From NCBI GenBank assembly GCA_016801845.1, contig CM028923.1, positions 13,126,679 through 13,190,678 of the forward strand: DNA of 64,000 nucleotides. Reading direction: 5' to 3'. The notes beneath the pieces are model-generated. The model was given only the letters and a program-made list of their open reading frames with translations. It searched no databases and had not been told where the DNA came from. Both the position numbers and the translations under genes were made by a program. This stretch comes from Polydactylus sextarius (taxonomy: Eukaryota > Chordata > Actinopteri > Polynemidae). This document shows, piece by piece, positions 56,345 through 64,000 of the stretch. Positions within the stretch are counted from its first letter, which is position 1, and every line of letters begins with the position of its first letter.

Positions 56345-57884
56345 TCTTGTTATTAGTATGGATACAAGATAGTGTATGGATACAAAGTCAAAACTAATTC
56401 TTCTGAGCTCAAAAAGACAACAAAGAGATAAAGATGTAAAATGAGCTAGTCAGCTCAGGCTACACTAGGCTAACAATCTGTGGAAACAGAAGCTGAGCTT
56501 GTTTCCCCAACATGGTGAAATGGAGTAGATTCTGAGTTTGTTGATGAATAGTCATATTTTTTATGTTACTAAGACATTTTAACTATTGTCAAACAAAGAC
56601 ATACCTTGTTTTTTAGAGACATCAGAGAAACACATCAGTGCTACATTTATGAACTTTTTATGAGTAGTTATTTATGGTACCGTTCTGTTTGGAATATTTA
56701 TAATATGCAGCATTTATCTGTTTATTCATTCATAAACTATGTTGCCTCTCCACAATATCCAGTCATTGGTGTTTTGTAAAAAAAAAACATTTGCTGCTGT
56801 AGATTAGTTGTATGTATTTTCTAGGAAACAGGGTTTGTGTTTGTGCGTTGGTGGGGGAATGTACAATACATTTTTTGTCAAAGGTTTGACCGTCTCTAAT
56901 GAAGACCATATGTATATCTCTGTACACACACAGAGACAATATAAATCACACACCTGATTTATTTACTGTATGTATTTTCTTTATATTACACGCAATAATG
57001 ACCAAAGGTGTTTGAAATTACTCAGTAAATCAACCCAACAATTCCCATCTCACCAAACTGCCAAGACATCTCCATCCCGGCTTTACAAGCTGATTATAGC
57101 GATAAGCACAGCTGCTCCAAATAAACCTAAGTAGTGCAGTAAAAACGGAGCCACAAACAAAACTCTCACTGGACATAAATTCAAACAGAAGCTTCCCCAC
57201 ATCTAAACTTGGCCTTTTTAATCAGTGACAATGAAACTGGCAAAGTGGTGAAACAATTCATTCCTTCCTGACAATCCGGGCCTAAAGTCAACAGCATGTA
57301 AAAATGACAGGAACCATTAATTTCCAGCTTCCACTGTGAAGGGTTTGTTCTGTGGCCGAGGTACAGGAAGAAATATGGAACCTATTGAACTCTCTCACAA
57401 AGATGGGAAAGGTTTCAGTCCGCTCTGAACGTACAAACACTGCTGGACCATGCTGTGACAAAAAATTCATCTTCCTGCATCTTCCTTTGTCCTGGACAAA
57501 GGTGAAGTGACTGCACGCTGGAAACTAATTATACTGGTGCTTTTTTTACGGAAACACTGACCTCAAGATTTGCAGGGTTTAAACTAGACATTTCTTTACA
57601 CAGAGCACACATGACAAACGGCTGTTGTCCTTCTGTAATAAAGTAGTAAGTTAGCTACACTCAAACATGAGACGTGCTGACAGACTCGTTCTGCACTTGG
57701 AGCATTTCCGACCTCTCTAAATTGCCTTCTGGTCTCATTTTCGAGCAAAATCCTCCGGATCCGTGGAAAAAAAAACAACAACAAAAATGCAAAAAAGTAA
57801 AGATCAAAGTTGCAGAGATGTGGTCGTACTCAGAACTGACCACAAGTGGAATAGAAGAAGTCACGTTGAGGCATGCCAAGTGAT

Positions 57885-58080
57885 GAAGTCAACCATTCCG
57901 GGATGTTGGCAGGAAAATGACCAATTAGAAGGCGAGCAGCCGTCATCGCTCTGCCCGACAGCGAATCACGCGGAGGAGTGGGGAGGAGGTAAGCGGCTTT
58001 TGATGGGCAGGTGACGAGAGATTGTTACCGTTACTGGTTGGGAGACCCGACCAGTGGAGGCAGGTTGGGCGCAAAGTGAA
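57885..58080 (+). promoter_or_regulatory. CpG-rich block with CCAAT box and splice donor
   Basis: About 14 CpGs in 200 bases stand out against CpG-poor flanks. A CCAAT box (57919-57923) lies about 65 bases before GAG|GTAAGC (57986-57994), a full-consensus 5' splice site; a second donor-like CAG|GTGACG is at about 58008. Together this could be a promoter and first exon of an unrecognised transcript on the plus strand. No partner exon was found in the window. Confidence 0.3.
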
Positions 58081-58379
58081 CTCTTGACTTCACACACTAA
58101 AAACCGCTGCAGTCCCAGATGGAAACACAACTCCTCTGAAAGAGCATCTTAAAGTAGGGAAAACAGCAGTCTGGTTATTTTAACTCCACAAAGTTTTTAA
58201 GGCTTCCTTTACAGTCATACATCATTTTATAGGCTTAAACTACTGCAGTTGACTTCTTTTTTAATTACCGTTGGGTGTTTTGGTGTTAGCATGAGAAAAA
58301 ATGAGCAGAAGTAACCTTCATTTTCATACCTCTCATAATGGGTTTCTATGGTTACTATAAAAGTATTATGATTGGTGAG
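58081..58379. other. AT-rich sequence, nothing recognised
   Basis: No features seen. Confidence 0.3.
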
Positions 58380-58440
58380 GTGTTCAGGGTGTATCCTGAG
58401 ATAAACTCCAGCCTCCCCACCCTCTGAACAAGAGGCTTCT
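58380..58440 (+). repeat. Possible dispersed repeat fragment
   Basis: TTCAGGGTGTATCCTGAG, then ATAAACTCCAGCCTCCCCAC and CCTCTGAAC, resembles the frequent vertebrate/fish repeat '...AGGGTGTACCCCG... GGCTCCAGCCCCC... GACCCTGAACAGGATAAGCGG' with an internal deletion. Confidence 0.4.
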
Positions 58441-58776
58441 TAGTAACTGAGACTTCATATTCAGACTAATTGGGTCATGTGGGGACTTTACACATTTGAC
58501 ACATATCTTGGGACTCTGTGTCAAAAATTCAAACACAGGTGGATCCAAGTCTACACACTACCAGCTCCGATCACATGTACCGCTGCCCTTTTCAACCACT
58601 GTTTCTTTTTAACATAAGAAAAGAGGCCAGTTCATCCATTACAGTGACGGCTGACCCACTTCAGAGAGCCCAAAATACTCAACATAATCTACTATCATTC
58701 TGCGCAGTCACCTGTCAGAGAAGAACCCACTACTACAACAACAACAACATTGTTAACCATTTTCTGAGGTTTCCTC

Positions 58777-58800
58777 TTTTTTAAAAAAAAAAAAAAAAAA
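58777..58800. repeat. T6-A18 homopolymer run
   Basis: Follows a short (CAA)n at about 58735-58748. No retroposon body was recognised. Confidence 0.9.
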
Positions 58801-61040
58801 GATCACCTATAGACACGGAGAGACTCGTGATGAACGAGTCTGCGGTGCAGCAAGAACATAAGCAGCTGAGCTTCCCTGTACCGGATGTAGAAAGCCACAA
58901 TAATAAACAGTCAATGACAGACACAGTAGTCATGATGAATGGATATCCAAGAGCAGAACCTCCAGCAACACCTAGAGGCAGCATGTGAACTTTAAATACA
59001 TTGCCTGGGAGCATCCAGTAAGCAACACAGAGGTACAGATGAAGCCACGGCGTGAGTCCTACTTTACACCGTCTGCTTACTGAATAAAACTGAATTTGAA
59101 CTTAGTTCTCTAGTGGTGCAGTATGGAAACATCTAATTTAGCTCTGTGCTGTCTGACAGCATAGGATGGACTGGGAGGAGAACAGCTAAAGAAAATAAGC
59201 ATTGATTCACAATGTGTTTATGGAGTTTGACTGGGTGGTGTTGAAGAAAAGTAATGTCAAACCAATGTAACATATTATAGCAAGGAAACGCGACCTTGGA
59301 AGAAGCAGTTTAACAAAATAATCTCCCTTACATCAAGTGAGAGTCTCCAGGTGAGAGGAGGTCATCACTTACCACACTATTTAATACTTTAAGATCCCTG
59401 TGGTTCACCACAAAGACTATATTATATCATCATCCCTGTGGAGAACCACATTAAATCATCTGTACTGGAATGATGCCCACCACTTGGATATGGATACTGT
59501 GTGCACACAGGTGTGGCCTAAACTTCAGCATTAGCATCTCAATGAATGTACTTATCAGCTATAAATCCAGATGTTTGCTTGTGCAATGACAGCGGTAAAT
59601 ATATCCCTCCATTAAAACTGTCTACACAGCGCTGTTATAAAAATAGCTGCCAATTTCAGTTGAATCACACTGTGGAGCAGTAAGAGAGGTGAAAACTTTA
59701 CTAAAAAACTGTTAAACTATAAAAAAAAAAAACACAATAAGAAACAGTATTTTATTAATGAAGAGCGTTTCAGCTGTAAAATACACTGTCTAAACCGCTC
59801 CTCTAATTTAAAGCAGTTTTAAAATGTGCACTGTAAATGTTATAATGGAAGAAATACAGCTAGAATAAATACTGAACCATAAAACATGGTCAGGATATCT
59901 ATAAATGAAAGTCTGATAATACCACAGAGAGATAAAAGACAGTCCCTCACAGATGATTTGAATAATATTAAAATACATAATATATTAGAAATCAGTTTAT
60001 GTTCTATATCATGTCTTGGAGATAATGAGAAACAGGATGTTGAATCCAATCTAATTTATACTACTTGCATAGTGAAAATGCTTTGTATATAGTTGATATA
60101 ATGAAAAGTCACATTCAATTAAAATGAATACTCAAGACTTCTTGCACCAAAATGTGCAGAAACTACACTTCACATTTTATGCTTTATCTGTTAAGTCTGT
60201 TATACAAGGGTTTTCTTTACTGTTGGTTTCTTCATATTTTTCCATCTATAATCTTTATGCAAATGTTGGTCCACAATCCCTAAAAGGGACAAGGTGTCCT
60301 GTTCAGGCACCACATGACAGGACATTAGAGGAATATTCATTTATCTATTGCTTTTGGCTGAAGCCCAGAGCGGTGAGATGTCCAGTGGGATGAAGAAAAC
60401 GCATTCTCTCCCGCTGGCGATCCTACTGGTCTGCAATCAGAGTCTGTCCCAATCCACAGTGTTTACAAGGAGCAAAAGCCAATCACTCAGCTGCTCCTGA
60501 CAGCCATTGGCAGTCTAATAACTGCACTCTGTGAGGAGTATCTCAAGTGTCTGGTGCATTTCCTCAAATCGAGTCCAACTCGTTCCCTTAAATGTCCTTG
60601 TTTGTGAGTAATTTATCTACAGCGGCTCTGAGCCAAAGTATAATGAACACACTAATCCATAGATGTGCTTCCTCTCGCTTATCAGCTCAATAAAAGGAGG
60701 TGTTCCAGTTGTTTTCGGTGAAGTTAAACTTAACAGAACACAGTCAACAACTAAACTATAAAGTCTGAAACATTTTGGTGCAGCTGAATATAAAATGAGA
60801 TCATCTGACTTCAGCTACTGAGTATAAAGGTTTAATTGAAGCCTCATAAACCTACAATCGACCAGCATTTTTAAATTAAACCCTAAATTTTTACTTTTAC
60901 ATCCATGTCTGGTTTTCATTTGAACCGTTTTTACAGCTCCATGTCGTCTTATTATTGCCTTGTTTTTTCTTCATAATATGCATTATCTCTGCTTTTATTG
61001 CTGTGTGTAAATGAGCGTGTCTGTCTAAACAAAGATTAAT
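58801..61040. other. Mostly unique; 60290-60720 CNE-like
   Basis: A hydrophobic minus-strand frame (58781-59014) has no recognised family. The part 59400-60280 is AT-rich. The part 60300-60720 is repeat-free with balanced composition and CpGs and looks CNE-like. No gene is called. Confidence 0.25.
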
Positions 61041-61350
61041 GGAGGGATGAATGCCTACAGACAACCCTCACTGTCCCCCCTGAACCTCCCACCACAGGTA
61101 GGCCACGGCTGGTTGGACCACCACAGAATAATCACCCTGCGGTTATGGGGAAAAAATCGCTGTTGCTATGGCAACACCATTTAGGAATCCCAGTTTCCCA
61201 GGCGCATATGCTGCCTTCAGCCTAATTTACCTAAATTCATACTGGTTTGTCTTCAGGTTCGGTGCTGGAAAACACGATCACGTATTAATAAACGCTCAGC
61301 ATGCAGCTCGGTGAATTAGTGGGATTATTACATTGAGGTGGGCAGCACCA
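61041..61350. promoter_or_regulatory. CNE-like block containing an X-box
   Basis: Repeat-free, moderately GC-rich DNA with an RFX X-box (separate entry) and motif-dense text such as CGTATTAATAAACGCTCAGC and GTGGGATTATTACATTGAGG. It is one of the better regulatory candidates. Confidence 0.35.
61162..61175. promoter_or_regulatory. RFX X-box
   Basis: GTTGCTATGGCAAC is a near-perfect palindrome of the RFX half-site GTTGCC, differing at one position. RFX factors bind such sites at ciliary and neural genes. Occurrence inside a repeat-free block increases its plausibility. Confidence 0.5.
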
Positions 61351-62372
61351 TAGCTCATCTTGGTCCAGTTGGTGATTTTAGTTAGGATACAGGCTGCTAC
61401 AGTCTTGCTTCAAAGTGAATACAATTTACACACACTTTCAAAGAGATATGTGCTGGAAAGCATAGCTCATGCCATGACAATTCATCCATACTCTTCTGAT
61501 GTTAACATTTTGAGAAGTGCAATTGATTTACTTTGAGTGTTTGATGAAAAAACATCAATACTATTTTAAATTACTTCAGGGGGATCAATCTAAAGATTTA
61601 GTTTAACCAGATAAAGTCTTTATGCTATGATCACCTTATTTAACTCTGGGAAGAAAAAGAACTTAATCTTCTTCTAGCAAGAAAACATGGACGTAAACAA
61701 TGGACCTTTTGAGAACCACATCTGCTATCACAAATATATTTTCAGACATGTTTGTCACTTCTGTGTTCCCTCTCACGCTCTTGTTAACCTTCTTTCCAGC
61801 CAAACAGGCAAAAATAGCTTTAATAAACCCACTGTACATCAGCAGCACAGTTCTAGCTAGCTGCTGCTACTACTACTGCTACTGCAGAGCATTTAGCTGC
61901 TTGGTTGAATATTTCCCTCAGGAGTCGATGGTAGAGATTAAATGAGAGCTGGATAGGAGGTGAATACTAGAGTGAATGCTAATGCTGCTACGTGTGTAAA
62001 ACAGCTGATTTGTTTGTTAGTGTTTTAGCCATTTGAATATTTGCCTATTTATATTGATATTATTTAAGGTAATACCAAATCCATTTATAGCAGTTGATGA
62101 TCTACTCACAACCCAATCAGACTGCTAGCATGTTGTAGATGTAATCTGTGACCTGTATTCTGGACAGTCTAGTCAAGAGAAAGCCCCTGCAGCCATGATG
62201 TTTGCTGCTCTCCTACTTAGCAGGACATAAGCTGTTTGAAGCACAGTAGTTATGACAAACCCTGTTACACAAACACAGCAGCATCATGCTGCTGTGCCAC
62301 TTTCTCCAGAAAGCAAAACTTGTAATGTTGCCTTTGTTGTCTGGGGGGCTGCCACTGTTACATAAAGCCTGA
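61351..62372. other. Unique sequence, nothing definite
   Basis: A short (CTA/CTG)n lies at 61860-61884. The rest is unassigned. Confidence 0.25.
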
Positions 62373-62409
62373 ACACACACACACAAAGAGAGAGAGAGAG
62401 ATACACACA
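62373..62409. repeat. Compound (CA)n-(GA)n
   Basis: A short CA run directly followed by (GA)n and a further CA stub. Confidence 0.9.
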
Positions 62410-62780
62410 GGAGGAGACAGAGAGAAAACAGATCACATGCTGCAGTCATTAATGCATCATCTGTCATCAATCCAATAAGCTGTGCCGCTCCATGAACTCT
62501 TTGCTTTCCTCAAAGGTCGCCTGAGGACCTAGCTTCCACAAGAAACTGACTGATCTCCTTCGTGACACAGGCTCCGAGCCCGGCTCTATTGTCAGTTCAT
62601 GTGTCCTGCAGTATGTAAACAATTATCTCGCTCTACAATTATCGTCGTGCTGGCGGTGACATAGAAATGTGGATTATAGAGAGGGGAAAAAGGCACAAAG
62701 ACAGAATTAATGAACGACTGGAAGTGCTGAGTACTAGTCACAGTTGCATGGGGTTAAACAATTAGTTAATTAGCCTACTG
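62410..62780. promoter_or_regulatory. CNE-like block with forkhead motif
   Basis: Repeat-free with CpGs. TGTAAACA (62614-62621), a full forkhead consensus, is followed by AATTATCTCG and ACAATTATCG words. Enhancer identity is inferred. Confidence 0.3.
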
Positions 62781-64000
62781 GATAAACAATGTGGTTGTAT
62801 GTGTTTATTCAGAGGGTTATTTGGAGGCAAAGACATTTTAAAAGCAGTGCTCTGATGCTGAGTCAGTGTTAGGTCTGTTTCCAGTGATGCTAAAACAAGT
62901 GCAGCAGCTGGAAAACAGCACTGACGTAAGTGTCAAAACAGCCAAAGAGCTTGTTTCAAGAAACTGAACACGGGGCTCAAGCTCCAGGCTCATGTCTTCC
63001 AGAGGCAAGGAAAAATGGAGATACTGCTACTTATGCACTAAGCACAGCAGAGCAGCTCCCATAAGTCTGCACACATGAAGAGGGGAGAGTACATGAGGGG
63101 TGGAGCACGTTCATTTACATCTAAACTCATGCAATATGGAGGAGTTAATCATCACTGTGGCAATTTCAAAGTGGGTGCTTTTCGGAACAGCAGGAGAGGA
63201 GAGCATTAGCTGTTCATTAGCCAGCAGGCAGGGAGCCACAACCACATTGATTGGGTCTGTGTACAGCGGCAGGACCCATGTCTGTGGCCTGTGGACATTA
63301 GAGAGCTGCTGTGTCTCTCACACTGATTTGCCAATACAGCATGTTCACCTGATTTATCCCCAAGGACACACAGGCCATATTTAAATACACAGAACATTAC
63401 AGATACATTATCAGAAATTAATGCAGTGGCCCACGATGATGTTGTCTCATTCAGGGAGCCAGGCTTCACTTTGATGAGTGTCATTTTTCACAAACTAACA
63501 CATATTACATTACCAAAATTAATTCAACAACAATTGCTGTGCACACAGAAACCTTCACTGTGTCGGATATTTAATATTGTTTCATTAACCGATGACTGTC
63601 AGACTGAGGTGTCCTGCACTTAAAGGAGGAACGGGGACTCATTTGTACCTGACTGAAATTAGCTTCCTTAATTTGCTCATATAATAACATGTCCCCATAA
63701 GCCTCTGCTTGCTTAAAATATCCTTGATTTTTACACTTTGTGTTTTGCATTGCATCAAGTGTTGACTGTGTTTGACCTCAATTAAGATCAGACAACAGTT
63801 TTGCAAGTCTGTGATTATTTACTGTTTGTATTTTGTATATTTTACTTAATACTTATTTCCATTGATCGGCAATCAGAAAGGATCAAATTATCATCACAAA
63901 GAGGAACAAGCAGCATGCATGGGACACAAAGTGAAAGTCAATCTGCTCGCACACTGGACCAAACAGTGAGATAAAACTGATACTCCCATGTAGCTGGATC
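62781..64000. other. Unique sequence; 63080-63640 CNE-like
   Basis: Repeat-free. Overlapping frames at 63100-63384 (plus) and 63206-63484 (minus) are both open, without signatures. ATTAGCTGTTCATTAGCCAG and TTTAAATACACAGAACATTAC are the type of text found in CNEs. The last 350 bases are AT-rich and unassigned. Confidence 0.25.

Larger units (their letters stand above)
55825..57884. other. AT-rich sequence with CTCF-like site
   Basis: Contains (GTTT)n at 56322-56344 and a 7-bp hairpin TCTCTGT/ACAGAGA at about 56916-56935. No gene is recognised. Confidence 0.25.

Noticed and set aside
58781..59014. 77-codon hydrophobic minus-strand frame, membrane-protein-like
   Set aside because: Terminates in the poly-A/T run and lacks a known family or splice context. 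It may belong to an unrecognised repeat.
1..64000. CRISPR arrays, tRNA or rRNA genes, bacterial-type operons, viral gene sets
   Set aside because: None is visible. The direct repeats found are dispersed eukaryotic repeats or microsatellites, and no cloverleaf or rRNA signature was seen.

Overview
The window looks like teleost nuclear DNA and is almost entirely non-coding. No open frame exceeds 189 codons, and none reads as a conserved cellular protein. Base composition is moderately AT-rich. Long perfect (CA)n tracts and remnants of several dispersed-repeat families that I recognise as typical of ray-finned (probably percomorph) fish support this. The species and locus cannot be read from the sequence. 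Every repeat family named here was matched from memory of consensus patterns, not by a database search.

Layout. 0.2-2.3 kb: decayed antisense RTE-type LINE, then a dispersed repeat. 2.9-8.8 kb: cluster of simple repeats (CT, CA, GAA, GGT, poly-A) with unique blocks between them. 9-11 kb: AT-rich DNA and a multi-monomer repeat. 11-24 kb: mostly unique sequence with several blocks that look like conserved non-coding elements; it also holds the longest open frame (18.86-19.43 kb, probably non-coding) and two more copies of the 10-kb repeat family. 24.5-25 kb: internally deleted Tc1-like transposon. 27.5-29.3 kb: two further copies of the 10-kb family around a candidate regulatory block. 30.24-31.22 kb: collapsed Ty3/Gypsy element on the minus strand with one near-complete LTR, polypurine tract, truncated RNase H and an apparent target-site duplication. 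31.7-38.3 kb: unique DNA, including a regulatory-looking block at 33.9-34.2 kb. 38.3-38.9 kb: non-autonomous DNA transposon with short terminal inverted repeats. 41-44 kb: a sixth copy of the 10-kb family, a palindromic element and the second member of a diverged ~135-bp pair whose other copy lies at 6.3 kb. 44-50 kb: unique DNA with two weak exon candidates and another two-monomer repeat. 50-58 kb: repeat fragments, microsatellites, a good CTCF-like site and a CpG-richer block with a consensus splice donor. 58-64 kb: mostly unique DNA with a near-perfect RFX X-box and further candidate elements.

Interpretation. There is no operon, gene cassette or defence system here. The best reading is an intergenic or intronic gene-desert segment where candidate regulatory blocks alternate with old, degraded transposons. 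The strongest observations are the collapsed Gypsy insertion, the diverged 135-bp pair, the six same-orientation copies of one repeat family and the palindromic element. Conservation of the 'CNE-like' blocks is a guess from appearance and needs alignment to other fish.
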